64,000 nt of DNA from Neostapfia colusana (Eukaryota; Streptophyta; Magnoliopsida; Poales; Poaceae). The notes beneath the pieces are model-generated. The model worked only from the letters and a program-made list of their open reading frames with translations. It searched no databases and had not been told where the DNA came from. The number at the start of each line of letters is the position of its first letter. The stretch's first letter is position 1. Position numbers and translations under genes: made by a program. The DNA lies in NCBI GenBank assembly GCA_030760725.1, contig JASWHV010000004.1:50435136-50499135 (forward strand), written 5' to 3'. Positions 43,836 through 56,506 of this stretch are shown here, one piece after another.

Positions 43836-46660
43836 CTGGAGCTCTCCAGTTTGAGGGCAAACTTTGGAAATTCACATCTTTTGGTAGGATTGTCCAAAAT
43901 TCCTCAACCAAATTTTTTTAGAATCCCTGTGACCAATACTTTCTGGCAGTACCATTTAATTGGTATGAAAGTCTCTGGATTTTGCTTATTAATTTCTTTA
44001 ATTAAAATCTCAAGAAATTAATTACAGAAGATCCCTAAATAGGAAAAATCCCAAATTTGTCCATAACCTCTTTTATAATTCCTTTGATCATCAGGCCAAA
44101 TTTCAACTTCAGTTTACATAGAATTTTGCCCTATGTTCCTGAAAATTCCCAAAATCAATTTCAGAAATTGTTAGCAACATGTAAAAGCCATATCTTTCTG
44201 TTGATAGCTTAGAAAATTGTGAAACCAATTTTGTTGTACTCCTCATGACTTGTACTGTATGAATAACATAATTTGATGCATGTCAATGCTCCAATTTTTC
44301 TATGGAAATTCAAAGAATATTAAAGTTTTAGGGAATTAGTATGAACACATACTTAAGAGTTAAATCATGAAACTTGGCTAACACATTAGTCATGATCCCT
44401 GCTAGCTACCACTGAAATCTAAGGGTCATTGGAGTCATTTATTAATACATTTCATATCACATATGAATTTCATTCATATAAGTAATAAAATTATTGCATT
44501 TGTTCATATCGTTTAGTTTCCGAACTCGAGGAGACTCCGGAGCCACTTGCAAGTCTTCCTCCAGAGACTGATTGGGTACCCGAGCAGCAACAAGGCAAGC
44601 CCAGTTTTAAATTTAACAAACTTTTATAACATTTTCGTTTATAACATATGAGTAATAGTTATAGGATGTACATTAGGTTAAGGTGATTAAAACTCCAATG
44701 GCGTGACCAAATAATCCTTTTTCTTCATGGGTAGCTTTGTCTACTGTCGTGTAGACTCTTGCTAGGCTTAAAGTCATAGAAAGGATTCGGTAGAAGTCGA
44801 GTAGTTGGAATCTACTCGCGAGAGAAGAAATAGGGCACACGGAGGATCTCAGAACATGTCCTACTCAATTGATAACGAGACGGGGCAGAGATGTAGGGTG
44901 CAACAAGATGTGGAGGTATTGTGAGTGTAGCTCTGCTTATGTCGATCAAGGACCGTCCGTGTGCAGCTCTGCTGGGCAAGTTTGAACTGCACCGGTAGCA
45001 TACTGGATATATGGGCCTCAGGAAACCGATGTAACTTAGTTAACTTGGTCCTTGATGCATTGCTCGCCGTCTTAAGGGTGTTGGTTGAGGGCAGGAAGGT
45101 GTAAATCCGCTAACGGGTTCCATCTAGGATGCTTTCTCCGTGTAGGGACCTCCTTCTCGGGATGGTAGGACCAGTTAAACGATTGAGTGTCCTTGTGAAA
45201 GGTGGCCTTGAACGGCAGAAAGACAGCGTGACTCGGCAGCTTCAAGTATGGGCATACATGTCATGTATTACTGGGTGGCATTTGATTGCAATCACCATCC
45301 CTCATGGTTATTTGAGTACCGCTTGTTCACTGTGCTGTGACATAGTAAGGAAGAGTAGTAGGAGTAAGAATAACTTTGATAATATGAGTTGATATTGCAA
45401 TTCCACCTTATGTGAAGTAAGATTATTGCAAATTAAACTTAAATTTATATCCCCTAAGGTAAGCAACATTGGGAGGAAGCTTTTCATGTTTGATTGTTGA
45501 TTCACGATGTTGTGTAGCACTAGGGGTCTAATCTGGGCTAAAAGTGAAGTTAAGAACCTACTGTTTAGGCGAGTCTTTTTATGCAAACATTACCTATCTT
45601 TGTTTAGAACCCTTCACTCATGTAGAGTTTCATGGTTAGGATGAGTCGGTTAAGACTTGCTGAGCCTTCGTGCTCACGGTTGCTATATAAGCTGTTGCTG
45701 CAGTTGAGGGGACACCTATGGCCTCGTCTGATGAAGGGCTTGACTGGGAGGCCACACCCCCGTCAGGGTATATGGCTGAATGCGAGCCCTTCTCGTCACA
45801 TTGTGGAGCTGCTGCTAGAGTGAACTAACCCAGGGCTGGGCTGTTCATTATTTTGCATAGTGTAAATGTAGGGTGTGAGTATAGACAAGAGTTCTGCTGT
45901 AGACAAATTAAAAATATAACATATTTCAGCTTGAACTTGTTGGTTAAGGCTTATGTGATGTAAAATGAATGTCATTTGAAGTGTGTTGTTGCACTACAGG
46001 AAACCGATCAATGTACAACGGTCCGAACCGTTGTAATTAAGCTTTAAACCATCATAATTAAGCTATTTAAGACGGTTCTCACTTATTTACGACAGCAACA
46101 GGCCGTCATAACTATTCGGTCGTAAATAAGCTTATTTACGATCGCCCCGTTGTAAATAACTTATTTACGACGGCCAAATCTGGCCGTCGTAAATAACTGA
46201 GAGGGTGCCAGCTGCACCCTCTGGAAGGTTGTTTATGATGGCCTGCAGCTGGCCGTCGTAAACAATAGAGGCTTATTTATGCCATGAGAGCCATTCGCAT
46301 ACACTACACTAGACTAAGTCGCACATGCAGCGCCAACAGCCATGGCGCCAGGCTTTTAAACCGGCGCCCGGACGCCTAGGCGCTTGCCGGGCGCCTGGAC
46401 GCCCGGCACCCGCCTAGGTGCCTAGGCGCACGGCCAGGCGCCCAGCGGTGGCGCGGCAGGGAGGAATGGCAGCGGAGGCAGCAGGGCGAGGAGGAGGAGC
46501 AGAGGCCGCGGGTCGGGGAGGGGAGGCGGCGTCGGGCCAAGGCGGGGCGTCGCCGCAGAGTAGGTGTGGAGCGCGGCACTAGAGATGGGCTGGTTTGGGC
46601 CTTGAGAGTTAGTCCGGTTGATGTGAACCATTAGATGAGATCCAACGGTGCTCCTTTGAT

Positions 46661-46745
46661 ATGGAATATATAAAAACTCTTCTTCTTTCATACTAACCCT
46701 ACTTTTCCTCTCCTCATTCCTCCCCTTCCCCTCTCCAACCGGCGG
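46661..46745 (+). promoter_or_regulatory. Promoter-like segment inside the CACTA element
   Basis: AATATATAAAAAC (about 46665-46676) is followed by a C/T-rich tract (46700-46738) that resembles the Y-patch and leader of plant genes, then a GGC-rich stretch. No long frame follows on the plus strand. It may be the leftover element promoter or a captured gene promoter. Confidence 0.45.
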
Positions 46746-46829
46746 CATCGGCGGCGGCGACCCAACGACGGCGGCCCGGTGGCAGCGGCGACCCGGAGAC
46801 GGGGGCCCGGCGAGATAGCCCGCCATGGC

Positions 46830-47065
46830 AATTTACATAGCTAAAACAATTCAATTCAGCACTAATAAAAGCAATTTACATAAACTAAAACAGTACATTT
46901 ATACACTAATAAAGTAATTTACATAAACTAAAACAACTAAATTCAATTCAACAATTTGATTCAATTCAATCCATACAAATCTGATTCAATTCAATTTAGT
47001 TCATACTAATTTGATTCTATTCAATTCAATTCATACCAACAATTTGCATAAAAATAAACATAAAA
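46830..47065. repeat. AT-rich degenerate repeats inside the CACTA element
   Basis: Segments related to AATTTACATAAACTAAAACA and ATTCAATTCAATTC recur several times. They look like a simple degenerate tandem region with no coding potential. Confidence 0.6.
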
Positions 47066-47640
47066 CTCTATTTACTTGATCGGAGGCGACGCAACGCACG
47101 GGGGAGGCCGGGGGCGACTTGGGGTAGCGCCCGGAGCTCTGGGAAGGCCCGGGGGAGGCTTGGGGAGCTCGGGGCAGCTCGGGGGCAGCCCGGGGGAGGC
47201 GGCTCCGGTGGTGGGCCCGCGTGCAGTGGCCGGGGGCGGCGGGTGCCGACGGTGGCCAGGGGCGGCTGCGTGCAGTGGCGGCGGCGGGCGGCGACTCGGG
47301 CGCGGCAGCAGGTGCGGGTTTGCTCGGGTTGGCACGGGTGTGAATGCCAGCGTTGAACCGGGCCTGCGGGTATATAAGACTTATTTACGACGGCTCGTTG
47401 TCAGCCATCATAAATAAGTTGTTACTTATGACGACCTAGGTCAAGCCGTCGTAAACAACTTTTTATTTATGACGGCTAGAGTTGGCTGTCGTAATTAATT
47501 GAATTTTCGACGGACGACCCTAGAGCTGACATAAATTAAGCTGGCCGTCGTAAATTGCCATGTTTCTTGTAGTGTTGAGTGTCCCATCGCATGACACCAC
47601 CCAATGCGATTCCTAGAATGTCGAGAGCCCGGTCCTCACA

Positions 47641-49212
47641 TCGTGGTATCAGAGTCGCACTGGGAATAACACACTTGAAAAGTGTCATATTGCTAAAAAT
47701 TTAGACTTACGGTGAGGTAACGGTTGTAAGCCCGCATAAGGAGTACTATTAGCATAGTCATTAAGGTGGTAAAACTAATTTAAGTGTTATAATTCAGTAT
47801 TTCAATTCAGTAACGATGCACCTACGCGGAGGTAAGAATGGTAAGGTATGCCACCGAAAGCTGTTCAATTTCGGTTAGCTCCCTCATGCGAGAAAAGTAG
47901 CATGAGTTGTTCCGTTCAGCATTGAATGGAAAATTAATATGTTTTCTAAGACTCTTCATGTCTTAGAGACATATGAATTGCACTAGCCTCCAGTGGGCAA
48001 ACCCAGGGGCAAGAGGAGGAGACCCCATTGTGTGGTTTGTAACACGAAATATGTTCTCTAGGACTCTTCATGCTCTATGATGCATATGAAAATGCTGTTC
48101 CACCGGTGTGCGTAATTTCAAAGGTGTGGAGTCCCCCTTCGGGTGGTGAATAACCTGATCATGTACCCCGAGACATAGCCTAACTCGAAGACGACCCGTA
48201 AGGAAATAATATGGGGTGTATGTATTTACTTTCTATATGGACCTGGCTGAAATGACAAAACTTTTAGTGCATCATCATTGTTTGATATTCTGCAGGTGCT
48301 AACCGCATTAGCGTATCGCGTTTAGAACATGTTTGCAAGTGACAATTTAGTGCCACCATATAACACGTGTATGCCGGTGTAATCCGGTTAGGATATTATT
48401 TTGGTGAGGAAACGTAGCACCGACTTAATGACTTGTTGCATAAACCAAATGGAATAAGGATGGTTAGCAAATGAATCCAAGGGAAAAACTTTAGTTATTG
48501 AGCTTCTTTCTTGAACTAAGTGTCAAAAAGAAGCATAAGGACATGGAGATAGGCATAGGATCACCTCCCCTGTTCTGGCAGACAAATTGCTGGATTTTAA
48601 TAGGGTGTTAATTTCGATAGGTTTCACCAATTGATATTTGTGATACATTTCTGGAAAGTTATTGCAGTGCCCTACAACTTTTCTGTAGAGCTCTAGAGCA
48701 GAATCGCAGACTAAGTCAGTGAAATCCCAGATGAGTGCAAACTATCCGAAAAGAGGGCAGAGCAAAAAAACCTCTGGAATTTTCTGTTTTTCTATCATAA
48801 CTCTTGGGATAAAATTTTCTAAGAATCATGTGATATAGCGTTGGAAATCTTACGAGATAGATTACAATTTTGTAGCTCAAAGTTTCTCCAAATTTGGAGC
48901 AGAAGGGAGTGGAAAATGAAGATCAAATCAGTCTCTTGAAAAAGAAGTGCTGCTGAAATTTTCCACATTTCTGTTAACTTTGAAATCTCATTACTTTTGA
49001 TCCAGAATTGATCTTAATGCAAATAAGTACTCGTTGAAAATATATATTGAAGTCAACTTTAACTTTGATGTTCAACTTGAGTTATGAAAATGCTGTTAAC
49101 TAGATCAAAACTGGAATTTCTACAGATTGTTCAATTCTGACCAGAACTACTGGTCACATAGACTTAAGATCTTGGGATTGTATGAGCATGAATTTAATTT
49201 TTGCTTACTTGT
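47641..49212 (+). other. PBS and 5' leader of element A
   Basis: PBS TGGTATCAGAGTC at 47644-47656, one base from the tRNA-iMet complement, followed by TCGCACTGGG (47655-47664), which can pair with U5 CCCAATGCGA (47600-47609). The leader resembles that of element 3 (56530-58150), with the same GGTGAGGAAACG and CCCGCATAAGGA blocks. It is interrupted at 49213 by another LTR before any gag sequence. Confidence 0.85.
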
Positions 49213-49740
49213 TGTAAAGGACCAAGTTTTTGTCTTGCTAGATGTTCATCACCTCACACACCACAGCTCACTTTGTAGCAATCAAATGAACATGATTAAA
49301 GAGCAAGTCACAACCATCAATAGAATAATTAGATGAAGAAGCAACACCATCCAAAAGTAGGAATTCCAACATGTCATCTTTAGAGGCTGAGCTCCCTATT
49401 AAGTCCTAAACATTCTTTGAAACGCTCATGCCATGTTTCATGCAAATCCAATCATGTTTGGGGACTTTTGGATACAATTATTAAAAGAACAGTTTGAAAT
49501 CAGATTTCAAATTCAAACTACTTTCATCACATGGATTCAAAAGATCTCTTCACATTCAAACTCAGCACATTTCTTCTGTGCCACTCCACCAAGTTTCATC
49601 TCAATTGGGATTAGTCTTGACAGTAGCTAATTTGATCAATTCAAAACTGAGTTTGAATTTCAGGTCATGTTTGATTCAACTTCAGCCAAACCAGTCTGTA
49701 CTTTGATTCATTCAAAACCCAAATACCAATTTAGGGGTTT
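49213..49740 (+). repeat. Tekay LTR fragment, plus strand (first ~530 bp)
   Basis: It begins TGTAAAGGACC and follows the start of the solo LTR 42755-38734 read on the minus strand. It breaks off at 49740 where an opposite-strand LTR begins. CTTGT (49208-49212) would be its left target duplication. Small open frames (49433-49706) are in AT-rich LTR sequence and not called. Confidence 0.82.
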
Positions 49741-52142
49741 TGTGGGGACCCCGTCCCGACAGTCCAGGAATCGCATTGGATGGTGCCGTGCGATGCGGCA
49801 CCCAACAGCATACATCCGAAAAACACACATACAAAACAATATATGTCTGTGATACATATTATTGTGTCATTTTACAAATAATGTACAAGTGTACATTGCA
49901 GCGGAAGATAAGAACACACTCAAGGACTATAGCCTATGCTAAGCAGAATGAAGTCATCCTGCCCGCGGATGCCTCACACTAGCACCACATCAAAAACCTG
50001 GCGGCGTGCAGGTTCCAAGTGAATCTCACACCCCTCATTGGGTGCTGCCCCGCTCGGATCTCCCTTCATCCCTAATGTTGCCTTATGCAACGTTACCTGC
50101 AAAGCAATGGATCAACAAACTGTGAGCTTATGCTCAGCAAGACTTAACCGAAAAACTACACATGGAACTCTAAATACTGGAAATAGAGGACAGAATAAAG
50201 AAGTTTGCATAAAAGATTAACTTGAGCTAACGGAGAGTCCTTACTTCCAATTTTTAAGCAACTTTTATAATCCTCGCGCAATTTACATTGAGACTCCACA
50301 ATCAAACAAGAAACTCTTCATCTCGATGCCACTTGCCCGAGGCGAAGGTAAATTTAGTGAGCTATCCTACACCAATACATACCTTGTGCCATCAACACCG
50401 AGACTCCACAATCAAACAAGAAACGCTTTGTCTCGATGCGACTAGCCCAAGGTAGAAAGTAAATTTAGTGATGGTGTTGATCACCCCTCATCTCCAATAT
50501 GAGGATTACTCACGAAGCATATTAACTTTTACCCCAGTTTCTTACTACATCACGACTCAGTGTACAAGTGTGTTCACTACCGCGAGCGACGGTGATTCGA
50601 ATAAAAAACACCCGGATGACACGACACATATGCCCATCCGAGACCGGTGATCAACCAATCCCCTCAACGTCGTATGTGGCAACCTTTCACATGACACCAA
50701 AATATTGAACCGGTCCCACCGACTTGGAGTAAGTCTCACTACAGCAAACCCTTGTAGAGCCGACTTCTCTCTCCTTTCAGCATCTGCATAAGACGGTAGG
50801 GATTGCCACGACACCCAGGTTAATATGTTCCATCAGTTTCCTAGGTCCCATATAGCCAGTATGCATCCGGTACATAACTCAAACTTGTCCAGCGGGGCCG
50901 CACATGAGAACGGGCCTTAATCGATTGAGACAGTGACTAGGTTCACAGGACCACGTCCTTGAGCCTTCCATCCATACTGCCCGGTCTCCATTCCCCAATT
51001 AAGTGAATCAATTCCCAACTCTTCCGATTGATCCCGCTTAATCCCGGTTCACAAGTAGGAAACGTCCTACTCGGTTATGCCTCTTTTAATCCACTTTTCT
51101 TAACTTGATCACAGCAGTTATAATTAAGTTAAAACCTACTCTAAGTCAAACTCCAGATATTTATTGGGTCATGCATGTGGAGTGTCATATAAACCTAGCC
51201 GTAATGCAAAACTAATATTCTGGACAATATAAAGTGTATACAAATAAGAACTTGTAAATTTGGATGTAAACCAAGGCTTGCCTTATTGTTGATCCCAACT
51301 AAAGTTTCTGTCAACAGGAGGAAGTTAGCAGCCTCCGAAGTCTTCGCGTGAATTCCCTCTACCGAAATGATCAAATAATGATGCGTCATATTATGAAGTT
51401 ATGTGCTATGTAAAACTACAGAAGCATAATATATGAAGACAGAGGATTTTGGGATTGAAGTTTTTACTGAAGTTTTTCAATCTCATGATAGGAGTATGGT
51501 AAAACTTTCAGAATATTTTGAGGCAGAAGCTGGCCACAAGAATTCTTGGAACCTTTAACTTTCAATGATTTATAGGAATTTAAATAAACTTGGTCATATT
51601 TAAGAATTTTATATACTAATAGGTCTGGACCTAAGGTTCCTAGGAAAATTTTTCCCAATTTTTCTAGGTCTTCTGCTCGCTAGAATTGCCTGTTGAAGTT
51701 TATTTTATTTTTCTGGAAATTCCCTTCTGTGATTTTCAGCTCCTTTATTTAATCCCTGAGATAGCCACCTGATTAAGCCACCTTAATCAGCTCCAAAAAT
51801 CCTAAGATTTTTTCTGGAGATCACTAACTAGGAGAAGAATGTTCTGAACAAAAATGGGAATATTCCTAAAGCCATATTCCTGGAATTAATCCCTAAGGGA
51901 ATAATGAAAAAGAATTCTACAGAAATTCCTAGGCATTTTCATAGCTTGAAATTTGTTTCTCTGCAAAGTATCTTCATAAGGATTCCAAAAAAATTTGTCT
52001 CACTAATTTTGGAATTTTCTACCCCAAGTTATGGACTCCCAAAGTTGCACCTTTTTCCTGGATTTATTTTTCCACAGACATCAAACGTGGGGCCTGGGGT
52101 TCAGGTTTGTCTTCAACCTCCCACCAGAGCGTGCGCGTGCAC
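49741..52142 (-). repeat. Tekay LTR fragment, minus strand (last ~2.4 kb), same family as element 3
   Basis: It begins TGTGGGGACCCC and on the minus strand matches the 3' half of the element 3 LTR: the GGATTAAAAGAGGCATAA block (51080-51095), the GAGACCGGGCAG block (50980-50995), the shared hairpin (50123-50136), and the perfect GGTGCCG/CGGCACC hairpin (49782-49802). It is interrupted at 52143 by element 3. GGTTT (49736-49740) is its candidate left target duplication. Confidence 0.85.
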
Positions 52143-55100
52143 TGTAAAGGTCCCAAAAATATGAATACAAGGAAACTCTTGCTTGTGCAATGTTGGTTTC
52201 CGATGTATGAAAAAATGGGACTTGTTTAAACTTTTTCACACGTGATAATACACATGAGAGCCTTCTTCACACAAGTTCAAATATTTATTTGAAGACTTGG
52301 AACCCAAGAGGGATCTAAAACTAAGGTGGGAAGTTCCCACATGGGTGAGGAAGCTAAAGTTAGATTTTGAGAACAAATTGTTCCACTCAAAAATTCAAAT
52401 GAGTAACACAATTGTTTTCAAACCGTTGTATTAAAAACCTCATTTGCAGCAGCCAAATCAAATATCAGAGTTCATAATTGAATTCCTTAGGTCCAAATTA
52501 GGGGGTAGGCAAAGTCTCATGAATTTTGGAAGACATTTGCTATCCATTTTCCAAATGGACTTAAATTCGCAATGAATTCAAATATACATTTGAATTTGGA
52601 TGAAACTTATCCAAATGTCCACAAACATTTCAGATTTGAATTCTCACCATTTTATTTCCAGCATTTTCCAAAGTGTGGAGATATTTGTGAGGAGAATGAG
52701 AGGGGATAAGAAGGGGCAGTGGGACCCACATGTCATAGGGCTGTCTACACTTGCACCTTAAGTAATTTCTCTCTGTTCCTCATTCTACCGAAAGCCTTAC
52801 CCGGGCGACACCGAGCGGCTGATCCACCTCATGCCTAAATTCTTCACGCTGGCGAGCTGCTCAGGCACTGATATTACCCCCATCGTGCTCAGTTTCGGTA
52901 CCACACCAAGGGACCCCTTCGTCCTCTGTCTCGTGCGGGCTGCAGGACAGAACGGCTGCCGCCGTTGCATAATCGTCGGGGGCCGGCTCCTCTCGGGTGC
53001 AAGCATCGGCAATCTAGCAAAACGGCACCACGGGACAGCCTACAACCTCCTCGCACCTTTCCTGGTCGAGCTAGGCCATAGAAACCCGAGGGACGTTTGT
53101 TTTCGCGGCAACCGATGAGAACCGGCGAAGTGGTTGCACGTGGGCAGCGCTGCAGGAAGCTTGTCAAGCCCAAACAAGAGCACCCTTGGATGCGCTACGA
53201 CCCTCTGGTGCTCACATCCGTAGCACAAGCCGTGACATGATCCACCGAGCATGAATTTGGAAAACTTCTCCGGCGGGCACAAAACTACCACCCCGCACGG
53301 TAACGTCAAATTCAACCTCTAGGCTTGTTCTTAGCTCGTCAAATCTTGCACACATGAGCTGGCTAGCCGGCGATCGTTTGCCCTTTTGCAACCGATGCAT
53401 GAAAACCGCTGTGTACGACGTATTTCCCATTCTTCCGACGGCGGTTATGGTGGTGCGGTTCGGGCTTTCGATGAGAGCTAGGTTAGAGCCATCTCCGGGC
53501 TGCTTCACCACCCAGACGATCCTCCTTGGCGTCCACTGGTGCTGTAGCGCCGTTTCACCGGTGTTTTGGCGGGCTAGGTTAGCCGGGCAACGTCGCCGAA
53601 CTGGTCCAGAGCCACCGCGCCGTGGCCGGCTAGGTTAGAGCCATCATCGGCCGGGGAAGAGGGTCCCATCTTGTTCAGCACGTTAAATTAGGCCCTAACG
53701 GCGAGGGAGAGCTCGGGGGATGGCCGGGAGACCGGAATCCGTCGAACTCCAGCGAGCCCGGCGGCACGCGGACGCGGGTAGCCGGAGGTTGAAGACGACC
53801 CTGTCAGCGACGGTGTTTCAAATTTCTGATCGGCTGTGGTGCGGGGATCTAGTGTGAACGCACCCAGCAGGTCCCGCCTGTCAGCGACGGTGTTTCAAAT
53901 TTCTGATCGGCTGTGGTGCGGGGATCTAGTGTGAACGCGCGGGAAATAACCAGTAGCCCCGTGTGGCTTGCCTCGGCGAGTGACACCTGTCCCCTGGACC
54001 CACAGCCAGCATTTAAACATTTTGGGAATTTCAGATTTCAGTTCAAAGTTTGAATAGCTACAACTTTGTGTAGGAGAATCCAAAAATTGTGAAACAAATT
54101 TTGTTGGATTCCTCTGATAGATTACTATTCAAATATGGAACCCAATTTGTATGAAACCCGTTATTTAATTCTGGAAACTTCTTTAAATCTTTTCATAAAA
54201 AGAATTTTAGAGGAGTTTGGTTCATCTAAAAATCCTAAAATTTTGCCAGAATAGTCTTTAGGGTGTTAGTGAACCCCTGTAAAAATTTCAGACCATTTGG
54301 AGTTGATTTGATCAGGGCAATTCAGAATTTAAAGTGCTGTATCCAATTGAATACAGAAACATTTCAGGGAATTTCCAGAACTTGGAAATTCATTGCTGGG
54401 AGGTTCTTAGCTCCAAAAATCTTTGGAAAATTCATGCAAGTCCTATGAACTATAATTGAAATTGTAGTTCACTAAGTTTGGCATGAACATGCAAGTTTAT
54501 TCAGAATTAATTCCTTTTTGCCTAAAGGCTTAGGGAATTATTCTGAGTAATCCACTCATTAGATAATCCCAAATATTGGCCCAGAGTGTTTTCTTGTGAC
54601 AAGAAACTCACATGAAAATTCTCAGCTCCATTGGAGTTCTGGATCACCCCAGTGCTGTTTAACCTCTTAAGGTGATTAATATAGAAGAGCGGGAAACCAC
54701 TTAGCACTAATCATGTGTTTAGATCCAAACCTAAACCACTAGCACCGTGTCATTTTAAATTCTTAAACAGAGTTCCAGTGTTTGAAAACATGTTATTAGA
54801 ACGTGTAGCAAAGTATTTTCAATTAAACAATTGTGCATATACATTACGTGTAGCATCTACTTGGAGGAGTTGAAGTCATCGGAGTAGAGATCAAAGAAGA
54901 AGGAAAGCAACTGATCAAAGCCAAGTGATCTTTACTAACTGGATTATATATATATTAGCCCTGCAAAACAAAGGCAAGCCCCGGTTTGCATCAAATTTAC
55001 AAGTTTTTATTTGTATTCACTTATACGTCTAGCATTTTATTTATTGCATTACGTCTAGATGGTATGAAACTCCAAATGCATGACCCAGAAAACCCTGGAG

Positions 55101-56506
55101 TTTAATGTAGGATATGTTATCAATTAATTATAACTGCTGATCTCAACAAAAGTGGATTAAAAGAGGCATAACTCGAGTGGGCAGATTCCTACTCGTGAAA
55201 CGGGGTTAAGGAGGATCAATCGGAAGAGTTGGGAATTGATCCTCATAGTTGGGAATGGAGACCGGGCAGCGGATGGAAGGTCAAGGACGTGGTCCTGTGA
55301 GCCTAGTCTATGTCTGAGTCGATTAAGGCCCGTTCTCGTGTGCGGCCCCGCTGGACAAGTTTGAGATGTGTAGCGGATGCATACTGGCTATATGGGACCC
55401 AGGAAACCGATGTAACATGTTAACCTGGGTGTCGAGGCATACCTCACCGTCTGATGCCGATGCTGAAAGGATAGAGAAGTCGGCTCTACGAGGGTTTGCC
55501 GTAGGGAGACTTAATCCCAGTCGGTGGGACCGGTTCGACATTTGGGTGTCATGTGAAAGGTTGCCACGTACGACGTCAGTGATGGTTGCTGTGTGCAACG
55601 TCGAATACGGGCGTACGTGTCGTGCCAGCCGGGTGTTTTTTATTGCAATCACCGCCGCTCGCAGTAGTGAGCATACTTATACACTGAGTCGTGACGTAGT
55701 AATAAACTGGGAAACGTTTAATACGCTTCGTGAGTAATCCTCATAATGGAGATGAGGAAAGATCAATACTTCACTAAATTTACTTTCCACCTTGGGCTAG
55801 TAGTGTCGAGGCAAATCGTTTCTTGTTTGATTGTGGAGTCACGACGGTAATGGCGCAAGATCTGTATGAGTCTAGGGTAGCTCACTAAAGTTACTTTCAC
55901 CTCGGGCAAGTGACATCGAGATGAAGCGTTTCTTGTTTGATTGTGGAGTCTCGATGTAAATTGCCTGAGGACTACAAAAGTTGATTAAAACTTGAAGTAA
56001 GGATGTTCCTTTAGCTCCAGATCATCTTTTATGTAAACTTCTATATTTGGCCCTCTATTTTCATCATGTAGAGTTTCATGATTAGGGTGACGGGTCAGTT
56101 TTGCTGAGCTTCGTGCTCACAGATACTGCACAAGTTGTTTTGCAGATAATAACTGTACGCTGAGATGTACAGGTGCCTGATGAGACTCGGAGCTCTCCGA
56201 GGGGTGAACTCATGGCAACCCCTGCCGCTGCTATTGTGATAGTGTTGCTAGCGAGAAGGGTCCGCGGGCTGGACACCTTCTCTGTTGCTTAGCATAGGTA
56301 GGAGACGTGAGTTGTAATAGTCTTCCGCTGTAGTTTATTTTGACAAGTATTTGTAAAATTTACACTTTGTAAGCTTCCGCTTGATATATGTAATATGATG
56401 CTTTATTATGTGTGCTGTTGGGTGCCGCATCGCACGGCACCACCCAATGCGATTCCCGGGCGAGGTGCCCCGTTTCCATGACTGATCGGGACAGTGGGCC
56501 CTCACA
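52143..56506 (+). repeat. 5' LTR of element 3
   Basis: 4364 bp, from TGTAAAGGTCCC to CCCTCACA, directly before the PBS. It has a GC-rich block (52790-53950), a 77-bp tandem duplication (53801-53938) absent from the other LTR, a TATATATATA stretch at 54944-54955 that could be the TATA box, the shared hairpin TGAGC-TTCGT-GCTCA (56105-56119) followed by TTTTGCAG, and the GGTGCCG/CGGCACC hairpin (56421-56441). Open frames in the GC block are duplicated in the 3' LTR but show no known domain. Confidence 0.93.
53801..53938 (+). repeat. 77-bp tandem duplication in the 5' LTR
   Basis: CTGTCAGCGACGGTGTTTC starts at 53801 and again at 53878, with 61 bp identical. The 3' LTR has one copy (about 61708-61768), so this arose after insertion or in the 5' LTR only. 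Confidence 0.93.

Larger units (their letters stand above)
45992..47574. mobile_element. Non-autonomous CACTA transposon with TSD TTG
   Basis: The ends CACTACAGGAAAC and, on the other strand, CACTACAAGAAAC differ at one base, and TTG is duplicated at 45989-45991 and 47575-47577, as required for CACTA elements. Both subterminal regions (46040-46290 and 47375-47560) carry many copies of TTATTTACGACGG-type motifs in both orientations, the usual binding sites for the transposase. No transposase gene is present. The interior has two GC-rich blocks (46330-46560, 47080-47330) around an AT-rich stretch and a promoter-like segment. Confidence 0.93.
38408..47640 (+). repeat. 5' LTR of Tekay element A, split by two insertions
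   Basis: It begins TGTGAATTCCC and ends GGTCCTCACA directly before a PBS. Removing the solo LTR (38734-42755 plus one TSD) and the CACTA element (45992-47574 plus one TSD) leaves about 3.6 kb of LTR. It contains a GC-rich block (43000-43860) with a tandem ABRE array, CGAGTAG/CTACTCG segments (about 44795-44820) and the shared hairpin TGAGC-CTTCGT-GCTCA (45661-45676). Confidence 0.85.

Noticed and set aside
46376..46826. Overlapping minus-strand frames with Pro/Arg-rich translations in the CACTA element
   Set aside because: Frames in GGC/GCC-rich repeats stay open by composition; no domain or consistent start is visible.
49433..49706. Short frames in the LTR fragment 49213-49740
   Set aside because: AT-rich LTR sequence aligned with non-coding parts of other LTRs.
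52797..53638. Several frames on both strands duplicated at 60677-61534
   Set aside because: Both sets are the GC-rich block of the two LTRs of one element; duplication reflects LTR identity and not selection. No domain recognised.
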